From Rhynchonema sp. JSB1_4 (Eukaryota; Nematoda; Chromadorea; Monhysterida; Xyalidae), in the NCBI GenBank assembly GCA_030248065.1, contig JASAMV010003872.1, positions 1-64,000 on the forward strand: a DNA stretch of 64,000 bases, read 5' to 3'. Made by a program: the position numbers and the translations under genes. How positions within the stretch are numbered: position 1 is the first letter of the stretch; each line of letters starts with the position of its first letter. Below, one piece after another: positions 11,001 through 22,577 of the stretch. Under the pieces are notes generated by a model. The model did no database searches. It saw only the letters and a list, made by a program, of their open reading frames with translations, and was not told where the DNA came from.

Positions 11001-14000
11001 CAGGACAGCGTATATTTACACAACGCACACAGTTGTGCCGACATGAGCATGCTTTAAAAACGGTAAAAAAACGAAAGTCATTTCCGAAGAGCCCTAAACA
11101 CATTTGTCAATGAAACTTCACCTTTAGCGGTACTGGTTGATCTGCGACTGCCGCGTGAGCCGAAACTCAGCTGCGAAATCTGGTCGTTTTGACCTTTACC
11201 GTCTCGTTTTGTTTTCTTGGTCCGCTCAGACTTGTGCAGCTAAAACAAATTTCTTGCTCGTAGTGGCTGTTTGGACACCGCATGCCGTATTCTGGCATTT
11301 TTATCGGCAGACGTCTGCCCCATCAGCCCACACACACCTGCACGCGAACGGTCGTACCGAAACTGCACTTGCCGCCCAGCTCTTCGGCGATTTCGTATTT
11401 GGCCGAATCGACGTTTTTGTCAATCATAATCATGTTCGGCACTTTCTTCTTGCTGTCGGTGGACGACTGTATGCAAGAAAAGGTGGAAATGTTTTCCAAG
11501 AATATTCGTAAAAATTATTTTTCAAGTTAAAAAACTCAACTCACTTTTTCGTCTATGGTTTTGTATATGAGCGGTGGTGGTGGTGATTTGAACACCGGCC
11601 AGTGCACGGCTGGTTCAACAGACAGGTAATCGGGCACACGTAACTTGCCGCCTCCAATCAAAATCGGGTCAATCAATCAATCGAACAGCAAATCGATCGA
11701 TCACCTACCGATTCGTTTTCCCTGCAGATCGACGTCGACGGGCAGATCACCAATCAGATTGAACATGGCTTCCATCATGCACATCAGCGAATAGTGCGAT
11801 TCAAAGATATAATATCGTCCTGTAATACGGTCCAGTGTATGTAGGGGAGCCTAATTGTGCACTTCAGTGGTACCCTAACCATCGTCGCGTCGATAGACTC
11901 GCAAATAGGCAACCACTGGAATCGGGGCCCGGGAACCACACGGCAGTCGATCTTGAGGTGGATTTTGTCGCGGATCCGACTGAACTATTTCCTTTTTATC
12001 ACTTTTAAATTTCAATTAACACATTATGTTCACAAACTAGCTGTGATGCGAATTCTTTGAATCGCGTCCGTTCACCGCCGCTGTACGTTCGCACCAACAT
12101 CAACAGCTCGGGCCAACGTGAATCGCTCATGTACTCGGGTGGTTCGCACACAACACACCTGTGGGATTGAATGGTGTTTGTTGATCGATCGAGAAGTCTT
12201 TTGGTAATTTGATTGGATGATCAATTTTTGCTTGCTTGATTGATTGAATGACTGACTAATCATTGGTTGAATGATTATTGACAATAATTGACTGGGGGAC
12301 CATTTCAATATATTGATGTTTGATTGATTGATTAACCACGTGTTTGGTCGGCTGATTTACGTAGTTATATATTGATTGATTTCGCAAATTACTGATTAAT
12401 TGAATGATGACAGACTGATTGATTGTCATATCATGCCCTACCAGTTCTTGCATCCGGCTCCATCACGATCGAGCAAGTTCGACGCTTCAATCGGTCCGAC
12501 CTTGCCAACGAACCATCGCGCGCTGTCCACGATCGTTGGTCGGTCGAAATCGTGCTTCGGCAACAGATAGAACGGATTCAACAGTCCTGTGCGTGAACCG
12601 TGACAGAGTAGTGTTCCGAAACAAAACACTAAATTGTTCATGGTTGAAGCTGACATGAACTTGAATGTTTAAAGAACGTGATGTTTCTGTGATCGCGGTT
12701 AGCTGATGACAAAACATCATGACAATGAACTTGCTTTTTGATAGAGTTGCAGCATTTTTTTTGATCAGCTTATTCGGTCCATAGAAGAATAACGCTTGCT
12801 GAAACTTGTGCTTCGATTCTGTCGCAAAACGCCAGGGGTTCATACAGCAATCACCCTTTTATTTCCGCAGGTCGCTGTCCCGGTGCGTGCTTAACAACAA
12901 GATCCTTACGATTTCATGTATACCATGTCTCTCCTTTCCATTTTTGGCCTTCGTTTTCACATTCCAAATTTCATGCGATCGATTTCTGTCGTATGGTAGC
13001 ACCTTGTCCAATGTCACGATATCGCCTTTTTCGGCCGATTCGATATAGTCGTCTTTCGGGGGTTGCATTTTGAACGGCCAAACGACCACGTATTTTTTCG
13101 ATTTCTTATCCGTCGCTGGAATATATGTAAGTTTCATGGCGATGTTTCAAGCTATAACAGCAAACTAAACAAGTTTAGCGCGAACCAACTTTTCTCCGTT
13201 TTCTCCTGTTTTTTCATCAGCCATGGTATTTGTTCGATTGTTAGCTCGCCTTGTGGCGTTAGACATTTGACTGTGTGCATAATCAGCGGCAATGTTGTGT
13301 TGGTTGATTGGGAATGGGAGTTGATTGATATTTGGTGATTGGGGAAGCACGATCGGTGAATTTGTTTTAATGGAAGTAAATCAGACCGCAAATGTAGAAA
13401 ATTGGTGTCGCGTCGAGTCAAAAATTTGGTGTCAAAATTTGGGCCAGGATACGGTAGGATATGATGACTGGGTCAACTGAGGCAAAATCAGAACAAATTT
13501 TGTGCAAGCCAGTGAAATTTGGGAATAATGAATGACCGACAGAAAACCCCGCAGTTTGTTACATATTTTGTCAGGAAAACTATCGCCGTGACGTGGCAGC
13601 CTTCTTTGCGCACGCCGTACAGGAAACAGGAGAAAACGACGCCAGCCTATATGAGTGAGTGAAGCATCACATTTCTTTCTTCAAATTTCATAATTAAAAG
13701 GTTATCTTAACTCATAGTTCCCTTTAAAAATAGTTTGAAAACCTTTCAGACAAGAGCTGTCGGTTGATGAAGCGCACGCGTGTTTCTACCGAGGCGGATT
13801 CTTCAACTGGTTTGAGGGCGGGCCAAACTCACTCTTCCTGCACCAAACATCGCCCGGTCACTTGCCTGACGATGGGGATGAATGTAATCAACAGGGCAGG
13901 TCAGCTAGCGCTTGAATCAACAAAATTGTAATCTGACGCCTTTCCAGCCAGGGTCAAATCAAATCACATTTCACAAAAGTGGAGCGAAGCACATCCTGTA

Positions 14001-15840
14001 TAAGAAGCGCATTGCGACGGCAGAAAAGCTTGTCGTGTCAAAAAAAGCAGTTCCGTCATATTTATTCAATCTACAATGCGAGATAGGATTCCCAACGGTA
14101 CAGTGACGCTTTCATTCAACGCCATAGAATCAAGTTTTCAGGTATTGTGCTGAGAGTCGCGAACTGACTTACTGGTTTCCGTGCAATAAAACATCCTGGT
14201 TTGCCGAAAACATCAAGGGTGAATCGAAAAAATGGTTCAGCGGATGCTATTTCGGTCGTGGCGCCATTCAGATCAGCTACAATTATAATTATGGACAGTT
14301 TGACCTGTGGCTGAAACGGTGAGTTCATAACAAGCCAAGAATTTTTTATTCTCGTCGGGCGCTTCTTTAACTTTGGTGATCGGATCGGATCGGATCGGAG
14401 CAGTTCTGTACTGTCACAACATTGTTGTTTTCAAGATGTCCTGAGGTTTCGCTGATACCACTAGGTTTGACCAGAGTAGGGTTGCAGCGGCTCATAAACA
14501 ACTTTCACAGCGGTCGACTCATATAGATCTGACTGATAAGACTTTTACTGAATTACAATTGTCAATTGGCATTGAAAACAGAAAATTAAACATTTGACAA
14601 CACAAATCCTGTTTCTAGCCATCGAATCTATGTCGACTTGTTGAACTACCCGAACAGAGTAATGACACATCGTGAACCCCCGTTGGCTGTTCTCGCCTCG
14701 TTGTGGTTCTACATGACACCACAGCCACCAAAACCGGCTATGCACGATATTGTGATGGGTATGGATGGATTGAATTTACAACTTTGATTAGTTGTTCATT
14801 TCCTATCGAAATGGAGCTTCGACGCTGGTCGAAATCAGTGCTCAAATTTGATCTTTTCAAAAACGGTTCAAACAAAACTGAACGTCTGCAAGGACCAACA
14901 GAATTCAAGCAAACGTGCAAAATAACTGTCCCTCTCTCAGGTGACTGGGAGCCGGGCAAAGCCAACCGTGAGGCTGGCTACTCGGGTCCAATGTTCGGGC
15001 CAACATCGTTGGTGATCAACAATGAGTGCAATGGGGAAGACCCACATGAACCGGGCGGTCCGGGGGAGTCGCGGAGGATTAAGGTTGGAATTCCGACTCT
15101 GTGCTAAGTCTGAGCCTAAACTTTGGAAACGTTATCTTTTGCTCCCAGGCCTTCAAATGGTTCGCCAAATACTTCGGCATTCGCATTGGCCAGGAGCGCA
15201 CTCTCAGCTGCAAGGGCATGCCAGTTTTGTGAGTTTAGAATAACCTTTTCGCAGTTTAACCTTGTAGTATGCAATCAAAACCATTTGATACTTAGTTTTC
15301 AGACTAGAACGTATTCCGCATTCACTCAGTTATCAGCCAGATTGGGCAAGCACCTGGAAAGAGGAGCATTGTGACTGCGCGCCCGCACCGTACGGCGGAA
15401 TGATACCGTATTTTCAGGTTGCAGTACATTGGTTGTCTTTCAGAGTACCAATGTATCTTGGTACTATATGTTTTGTCGTAAAAACGCCGATTTACCCAAG
15501 TCAACTGCTCAACAGGAAAAACACTACCCCAACCATTTTGTCGCCGACAACGGTTGGAACCGCATGCGTTGTGTGCTCAGCATTTACGACGATCCAGGTA
15601 GGAGTTTTTTTAAAATGTTTTTCTTTCTCAAAAAATTTTTAAGTGCAGTGCACAATTGCAGGAATTTATGGCATGTCGAATGAAACATCAACCTGTCTGA
15701 ACATTGCCGTGCCCTTGACATTCAGGGGTCTGTTGTTTGACCCTGAATCAGGGGGAGCAGCATCAGAAGAAGGCGGCATACTGGATAATAGCATCCATCT
15801 GGGTCCGGGCAAGAGTGAAAGTGATGAGACGCCATTCTAG
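8080..15840 (+). CDS. GH19 chitinase-like secreted protein, 12 exons
   Basis: Predicted endo-acting glycoside hydrolase family 19 enzyme (chitin hydrolysis), secreted. Exons: 8080-8167, 8326-8528, 8608-8754, 13575-13654, 13750-13899, 14142-14318, 14619-14758, 14941-15083, 15149-15228, 15303-15417, 15444-15597, 15662-15840. All junctions keep frame, about 551 aa. Order: signal peptide (MRKTHFCLLLLSIC), a Cys-rich stretch near residues 40-65, FEDLFPKANIGWGP (start of the catalytic domain), AAFFAHAVQETGEN carrying the expected catalytic acid Glu, a CFYRGGFFNWFEGGP segment, and GRGAIQISYNYNYG, the most diagnostic GH19 motif. A second Cys-containing region follows. The last exon may be longer or spliced, since its tail is Gly/Ser/Asp-rich and unrecognised. 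The 4.8-kb third intron hosts a complete gene on the other strand. Activity is inferred, not shown; some animal GH19 proteins may be lysozyme-like. Confidence 0.85.
9354..13224 (-). CDS. SH3-SH2-tyrosine pseudokinase (Src-like layout), nested in a GH19 intron
   Basis: Exons, 5' to 3' on the minus strand: 13115-12924, 12586-12442, 12158-12038, 11979-11880, 11819-11709, 11651-11545, 11466-11338, 11239-11122, 10864-10739, 10558-10445, 10376-10258, 10152-10081, 10017-9904, 9828-9661, 9584-9441, 9389-9354. Phases agree throughout and give 637 codons plus stop; the first exon is uncertain (an ATG at 13224 starts MADEKTGENGEK but does not join in frame). SH3 ends HGLLNPFYLLP. SH2 starts RWFVGKVGPIEASNLL and has YYIFESHYSL. 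The kinase fold has a glycine loop LGGKCSFG, a beta3-like ILCLKR, hinge LNILMEW, APE-like RHMAPES, and SDVWSYGVF. Missing residues: SH2 FLVRE reads CVVCE, HRD reads HGQ, DFG reads DFY. It therefore probably acts as a scaffold or allosteric partner. A 68-bp intron at 10444-10377 resolves an apparent stop. Confidence 0.85.
10581..10688. mobile_element. MITE, GTCGTCAAAT family (copy 1)
   Basis: Inverted ends TGTCGTCAAATCAT and ATGATTTGACAACA. The family recurs at 19318-19446, 36720-36975 (interrupted) and 63519-63639. This copy lies in an intron of the pseudokinase gene. Confidence 0.6.
12190..12430. repeat. Cryptic GATT/ATTG simple repeat in a pseudokinase intron
   Basis: Repeated GATTGATTGA-type words, imperfect and in short clusters, between the SH2-coding exons of the minus-strand gene. 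No other structure seen. Confidence 0.6.
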
Positions 15841-16619
15841 TAAATTATGTGATCCTGTCTTGCAGTTACGCATTTTTGAGCAGTTTCTGATCCATGTTGG
15901 CAACCCACGTGCAGCAAATAACAACACGAAGCTACACCACTGAAATAGCTGCTTTGTTTGGGCTTTGTCTGTTGGGCAATGCTTGGCTGATGCCCGAAAC
16001 CCAGGGAATCGTGACTCGCTCATATGATGTGAGATCTACATATGTACATATTTTCCACCAATTTCCGCATAGAGCCCCCGGGGCTTTAAGTGGAAAACTC
16101 CGGTAAAGTTTCCAACAAAAAAGGCAATGAACGTAAAATTTTTTAACTTTACAGCAAAAGCCCAATGGGGGAATTGAAACAGAATGTTTTTCAGTTGCTT
16201 GCGTACTCTCAGTTGAATGCTGCTTGTAAGGCCTAAACGCTTGCTGAAATCGCGTTTGAGGTTTTGACGTGCATCAGATTTGCACTACGTCATTGCCATC
16301 GAAGTTTGGTTTTATTGAAATTCAGTCTTTTGCACAAGCAGTCCACGCTTGAGTCAAGCGAAGTTTTGAACTTTTCTGTTCTACATACATGGTGCCCTAT
16401 GGTAATTTTATTAATGTTCAAGCAACACGATGTGCTGAAGAACATGAATAACATGGCACATAAAAACAAGAAGCAACTTACGTGCGTTCGTACCAGTTTA
16501 CAGACAGGCGAAGTGTCTGAACTCACACTATACATAGTTGGTTTCTATGCTGGTGAGCGAAAACCAAAAAGAGCAGAACGCACTTTTGAAAGTGAATTCC
16601 GAACCGAAATCTATCAACA
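15841..16619. other. Intergenic between GH19 gene and astacin A
   Basis: A 122-codon plus-strand ORF (16264-16632) has no recognisable motif and overlaps the signal peptide start of astacin A in another frame, so I read the stretch as 3' UTR and promoter sequence. Confidence 0.4.
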
Positions 16620-19600
16620 ATGCGATCGATAATCATAATTGTGCTGCTTCACGGATCGCCACTATCGGTTGGTTGGTTATCCCACCCTTTTCGTCGTAAA
16701 TTTAGAAAGGCTAGTACATTGGACTGGAGCATAAATAAACTAAAAGCCTACTAAAACGCTTCTTGTTTTCACATTTTTACTCCAGCACAGTCAGCAAGCA
16801 TTGTCCAAGTGCGCAATATGCAACTCTGTGCACGCACAAAGCGGCGTTAATTTCTGCGCGTCGACTCTGAATCGGATGTTGAACAAATACGATGACAAGG
16901 ATTGCCGTCGGCTTGTCAAACCACCGACTGATCCGGAAGTTAATCCAGCACTATTCGAAGGTCAGGTGAACGTTCGTGTTATTTAATTAGGCTCATCAGA
17001 CAACCACGCTTGACATTGAAACCAACGCCTTTCATCTACTTTAGAGAAAGTCTTTGTTTTCTATTCATCTTGCCATTTAGCTACCTATCAGTTCCCGTTT
17101 GTTTCATGTTTCATAAGTGCTGTTTGACTGTTCAATTTAACTTGACACTGTGTCACTGCGAAACGTGGTGTAAACCACTCTAACAACCGGCCATTTGTAG
17201 GCGACATCCGTGGCATTGACAACATGCAAGAATTTGTCGACAAAGTCAATCAACAATTCAAGAGTTCGACTTGCGGATTCGGTTTGCACGAGGGGTGCTC
17301 AGAGTCATACGGCGCTCCGAAGAGGGTTTGATCTTTTTATCCCTAAACCTAATCAGAAATACTGAATCCATTCCTACGCGGAGCGATAGAAAATTCCGTA
17401 AGGGCGGACTTAGGTTGAACACGGAAACCGGAACACGGAAATAATTTACATACAAACCAGTTTCGTGGATTTCCGTGTCACGGAAATATTTCCGGTTTCC
17501 GTGTTCCGTGTTTTTTTTATTTTCACGGAACACGGAAATATTTCCGTGTCAATAGCTGCTGTCTGCGTCAACACGCGGGCTTTTGACGTCAGCACGCTGG
17601 CTTTTGTCATTATCACTGCAAAAGCACCGTTTGCGTGCCTGAATCATTTCCGTGTTCCGTGTTCCGGTTTCCGTGTTCAACCTAAGTCCGCCCTAAGTGG
17701 TTGTATGTACGTATGTTCTGCCATGATGTATTGGGAGAAACTTTTCAAGCGTGTTGCCTGGATTCTGGTTTTGCACTGACGAAAAACTCTGGATTTTGCC
17801 AACTTTATTTGCTTTCACTAGTCAGCATCACCATACCCAATCCCAAACTGATCCGGATATGACCATTCCACTTTCAAAACAACAGCAAACAACGTTATTA
17901 TTCCTTGATTCAACAACAAGAGCACAAGCGCTCCATTGGCAGACGTGACTTTACAAAACCGATGGCCTACAAGCTACAAAAAATAGAACAACAGCCTCCC
18001 ACGCAGCTGAACAACAGATAAGTCTGAGAAAATCGCAGCAAAAGTGACCACCTCGCCGCGCAAACATGGTTGCCTGCCGCACCGGACCCTTCCTGGCCCG
18101 AACCGAAGCTTCAACGCAATTTGAATGTGGAGCGACAGGAGCGCACTTGAATAGAGCCATGGCTTCTTGAGATTGACTGCGATTCTGTTGCTGACGGTGA
18201 TAAGTCCTTCGGGCCTCAGGGTGACTTAGGAGAAATCGCTGAGCACTAAATTGTCAGTCATTTGGATTACTGTATGCTGTGATCCCTCCTTTGTAGCAAA
18301 CCTATGCTGATGGAGCTCAGAAATAAAAAAAAAGCGTGTTGCCTGATCCGTAAAGCACACGCAACTGGGCGCAGCCAACGCAGTTTCGTAGCATTTCGCA
18401 AATCCCTACGTTAGACTTGTGTGTTGAGCGGCTGGCAGTCACGTGACCGCTGCAGCTAATACACGCATAATGTGCTTTACGGATCAGGCAACGCGTTTGA
18501 AAAGTTTCACCCAAAAGTATTGTCATAGTATAAGCTTGATAAATGAAGGAAGTGCTTCTGTTTGCAATACACGTTTTGCGATCTTTAACAGCACAAGTAT
18601 TGGTTGTGGAAAGATGGCATCGTTCCATATGAAATCGACAACAATACACTGACACCATATGGAACGGCCAGGATTGCCTGGGCTATCGGTGAGTGTTTTT
18701 ATAGCATGGAAAAATTATTTGCTCATTTTTCACATGTACTATTCCTACATTCGCACACAATTCACATTCCTAGATGAGCTGAGATCAAAGACATGCGTCG
18801 TATTTGTGCCTCGACGCAACGAAAGTGACTATGTGCTGTTTACGTCACAAGACGACGGCTGTTGGGCGTTTGTGGGAAAGCAGGCGAGAGGCGAAATGCC
18901 ACAGGCAGGTTTCATTTTTTTTTGAAGCCTGAAGAGCTGAAGAAGTGGTTCCTACGCTACGAAACAGGGCCTTGAAATTCTTAACCGGTATTATTGAACA
19001 TTATTATCAGAAGATCTCGCTTGGCATCGGCTGTTTGGACAAGGGCAGAGTGTTACACGAGATGATGCACACCATTGGCTTCTTTCATGAACAATCCAGG
19101 GCGGACAGAGACAAGTATGTCAGGGTAAGTACTCACATGGGTACAGCTTACATTAACGTGACTAAGTTCGTTTTTGAACTTTTGCTTTTAAACCAGTATG
19201 ACTTTGCTGGGTTGGTTGGCCACACCGATGGTTTTTTGCAGGAATGGAAAACAATCACACCGGCGCAAAAGCTGATTTAGCCTTGAAACAACAGTAACCC
19301 CGATCAATTCGGCTGATTGTTTTGTCGTCAAATCATCTCGTCAATAAAAGTCCGTCGAACACATGAGCCCCAAATGAGCGCGAAAACCAATACATGTGTT
19401 CGACGACTTTATTTGACGAGATTTGACGAGTTGATTTGACCACATTACTATAAGCCATCAATTCAATAACTCTCAACAAAACGTCGACTGCCTTTGTAGG
19501 AAAATCCCGCAATCAATCCCGCCAATCAAAACTGGCCGAAATGAATTCCAGTCTAAAATGACACGTCGCGCCAGTTTTTAGGCCACAGAAACTGCTTCTA

Positions 19601-21169
19601 AAGCACTGCAGATTTTCTGGGATCGAATTCCCGAGAATCGGCATCACAACTTTGAGCGTCACAGTCTAGATCTGATCACGCATCTGAACACCAGCTACGA
19701 TTACCAATCAATCATGCACTTTTCGAAGGACGCATTCTCGATTGACAATGATTCGGTCACGATTGTCCCTGTGCAGAATGGCATAACGGTACGTACGATG
19801 CGCATAGAATTTGGTCTTTCTAGATATCGTATTGTCGGAAACAGAACCCGGGGGTTCTATTTCTCACTGCGGTCATTTGGCGGCTGGGTTCCACTTGGAG
19901 GTAAATGAATGGGGGTTTCTATCTTTATTTGGCCCCAACGAAAAAATCTTTCTCATAATAATAGTCCTAAAACTGATTTGTTTGGGCATTTTCTACCTTC
20001 ATTAGCGTCAAGCATGTATAAAAAGCGGGCGCTGCTATGTGCGCAAGCTTTTAAAAAAACTTGACACAGCACATGTCAATAACGTTATGGTACAATGATT
20101 ATTGTGGTGGGGTTCAATGAATGGGGGTTCTATTTCTGACAACACTGTAGGTGTCTCTACCGACCAAGCTGTTTGATTATCCAAAATAAGACAACTTCAT
20201 GATGTGAACAAGCCGGGTTCGAACCGAACAAATTATTGGCGACCGGGCCAGAAAGGTCACCAAGCTCGCTTGCATCTCCGCCGTACAGAATCCTTGTTCA
20301 AAATCGGTATACGAAAAAAACAATTTCGACACGTTTTCAGGCGGCCGAGATCGAGATCGGTCAACGACGTGGTTTGAGCGAAACGGACGTACTCGAGGTG
20401 AACAGATTGTACGAGTGCAAGGGCAAGACGAACAAGTCTACGAAACGTGTGGTGGCCGCCGATCCAAGTTTGAGTCATTTTATGCGTCAAGGACAAAGAC
20501 TCGCAAAACATTGATTATTTGGAAATAACAGCCGTCGCGACGACACCAGCGGCCACTGGCGGCGATTGCGCCTCATTTGTGTCCACGTGCAAAAGGTTGT
20601 GCACACAACCCGATAACAGCCGCCAGGGTGAGGTTTATTCACAAAGTGTAATCATATAGAATTATGGCAAATTTCCAAATTCGGTGCCGCACAGTGAAAT
20701 ACGCCCCATAGTTAATGTCCCGTTCTAAACCCGAAGCTAACCACGCGCAGTTCTGAAACATTGCGCGCAGCTGCCTGGCTGGCTGGCAAGCTGCACGTGC
20801 GTCTGTTGGCGTTCGGGTTTAGATGTTTCATGAGTTGACTTTCGGGTTTAGAACCTGACGTTAACTATGGGGCGTAGTTGTCTGTGCGGCAGCGAATTTG
20901 GAAATTTACAATACATTAAAATTGTAAAACTCTTTTTTTTTGAAATTTTGGGACAGTCCTCGGCATGTGCAGACCGTGTGCCGTGCACAATAATTGGAGC
21001 TGCCGGCCAAGAAGAGTGTGGCAAACGGCACTCGATACGACGCTTATGCATGAAGTCATGCAATGCGTGCAGCCCAGCTCGTGATGCATCTGACTGTGAA
21101 ACATTTGCCGCCATGTGCGAAACGCTGTGCAACGCTTACTTTGGAGTTCAAGCATCCCAACGTAGCTGA
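16620..21169 (+). CDS. Astacin-family metalloprotease A with C-terminal ShKT module
   Basis: Secreted zinc endopeptidase (M12A). Exons: 16620-16667, 16786-16960, 17201-17325, 18592-18688, 18774-18904, 19011-19124, 19612-19788, 20341-20467, 20532-20632, 20957-21169; about 435 aa, all phases agree. Order: signal peptide ([12 protein letters not shown]); a Cys module starting [10 protein letters not shown]; pro-segment with FEGD, matching the astacin aspartate-switch FxGD; catalytic domain starting near DGIVPYEID; zinc site [19 protein letters not shown]; Met-turn SIMHF; then a C-terminal ShKT-like six-Cys block flanked by [13 protein letters not shown] and [13 protein letters not shown]. Exon 5 appears to use a GC donor (CAG|GCAGGT), because the nearby GT would break phase with the next exon. 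The exon layout matches astacin B almost base for base, so the two arose by tandem duplication. The last three exons are less certain. Confidence 0.85.
17402..17693. mobile_element. PIF/Harbinger-like MITE with TAA target duplication
   Basis: 292 bp. Ends GGGCGGACTTAGGTTGAACA and its reverse complement; the inverted repeats run about 40 bp. Flanked by perfect TAA duplications (17399-17401, 17694-17696). GGG-starting ends and a 3-bp TWA target site are the Harbinger signature. Lies in intron 3 of astacin A. Confidence 0.75.
17727..18536. mobile_element. MITE, CCTGATCCGTAAAGC family (copy 1), split by a retroposon
   Basis: The left end (17727-17760) and the rest (18333-18536) match a second, uninterrupted copy at 49471-49700, with inverted ends around GCCTGATCCGTAAAGCACA. 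The 572-bp insert between them is a separate element (17761-18332). Confidence 0.7.
17761..18332 (+). mobile_element. Non-LTR retroposon with A-rich tail and 13-bp target duplication
   Basis: Flanked by AGCGTGTTGCCTG on both sides (17748-17760, 18333-18345) and ends in AAATAAAAAAAAA. It starts near GGTTTTGCACTGACG, which recurs at about 42235 at the head of a related, diverged copy. No coding capacity seen, so SINE-like or a 5'-truncated LINE. Confidence 0.7.
19318..19446. mobile_element. MITE, GTCGTCAAAT family (copy 2)
   Basis: Palindromic element with TTTTGTCGTCAAATCATC at one end, CGAACACATG near the middle and inverted matches on the other side. Lies in intron 6 of astacin A. Confidence 0.65.
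20667..20909. mobile_element. MITE with AAATTTCCAAATTCG inverted ends
   Basis: Ends GCAAATTTCCAAATTCGGTG and CAGCGAATTTGGAAATTTAC; inner inverted segments around CCCCATAGTTAA also pair. Lies in intron 9 of astacin A, just before its last exon. Confidence 0.65.
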
Positions 21170-21242
21170 GTTTCCATGGACTTGTAATGAATGACCGTGC
21201 ATGATGCATGATTTGATGCATTCCGTGAATTTTGATGCATAA

Positions 21243-22577
21243 TTTATCAGTTAGTTCCACATGTCCCAGAAATTTAAAGCTCAGTTCCGGCATATTAGAC
21301 TTAAAATATTTTACAATATTTTTCAAACTCTCGCTGGAACCAGAAATATTCACGAAATATTTAATGTTCAGACATTTTATGTGCTCCATTCGCCGTTTAA
21401 CCCGTATTTTGTCCTTAAATGCCGTTTTGGAGTTTTTATACAGTAAAATTCAATCACACACGCTCGTTTAGGTAATGCTGATGATGTGCAATATTTTACA
21501 CGTTACATGCACCCTCAGAAACTAATTAACCGGTGTGCGCTTTTCAGTCACAAAAGCATAATTTAACGTTTATTTTTAGTTGCTAACTTTATTTGACAGC
21601 GCGTAAAAGCCATAAACCACATTCTATTAAGAATGTGAGCATTAAACAAAGTTCAGTTTGCAACGATGGGCGAACACGCAGTTTGGCCATAGATTTTTAT
21701 TTCACCGTCACATTAAGAAGATGGTCGTTTTTCTTCGACCTGACGTCAAAAAATTGCCAAATTTCGACAGCTACACGCACGCCAACTTGAGAATAAATTT
21801 CACACAGGAAAACCTACAATAATTGTGGAAAATGCAGCCTGGTGGGCATCTGCTCTTCACCTATGTACTCCTAATTTTGGTGAGTTTTCTTAGCTATTCT
21901 TAGCTTATTTTATCAGTTAGTTCCACATGTCCCAGAAATTTAAAGCTCAGTTCCGGCATATTAGACTTAAAATATTTTACAATATTTTTCAAACTCTCGC
22001 TGGAACCAGAAATATTCACGAAATATTTAATGTTCAGACATTTTATGTGCTCCATTCGCCGTTTAACCCGTATTTTGTCCTTAAATGCCGTTTTGGAGTT
22101 TTTATACAGTAAAATTCAATCACACACGCTCGTTTAGGTAATGCTGATGATGTGCAATATTTTACACGTTACATGCACCCTCAGAAACTAATTAACCGGT
22201 GTGCGCTTTTCAGTCACAAAAGCATAATTTAACGTTTATTTTTAGTTGCTAACTTTATTTGACAGCGCGTAAAAGCCATAAACCACATTCTATTAAGAAT
22301 GTGAGCATTAAACAAAGTTCAGTTTGCAACGATGGGCGAACACGCAGTTTGGCCATAGATTTTTATTTCACCGTCACATTAAGAAGATGGTCGTTTTTCT
22401 TCGACCTGACGTCAAAAAATTGCCAAATTTCGACAGCTACACGCACGCCAACTTGAGAATAAATTTCACACAGGAAAACCTACAATAATTGTGGAAAATG
22501 CAGCCTGGTGGGCATCTGCTCTTCACCTATGTACTCCTAATTTTGGTGAGTTTTCTTAGCTATTCTTAGCTTATTTT
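21243..22577. repeat. Perfect 666-bp tandem duplication carrying a signal-peptide exon
   Basis: Copy 1 about 21243-21908, copy 2 about 21909-22574. Every landmark is offset by exactly 666 bp and I found no mismatch on reading both. Each copy ends with the astacin B first exon (ATG at 21832 and at 22498) and its GTGAGT donor. See findings. Confidence 0.9.
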
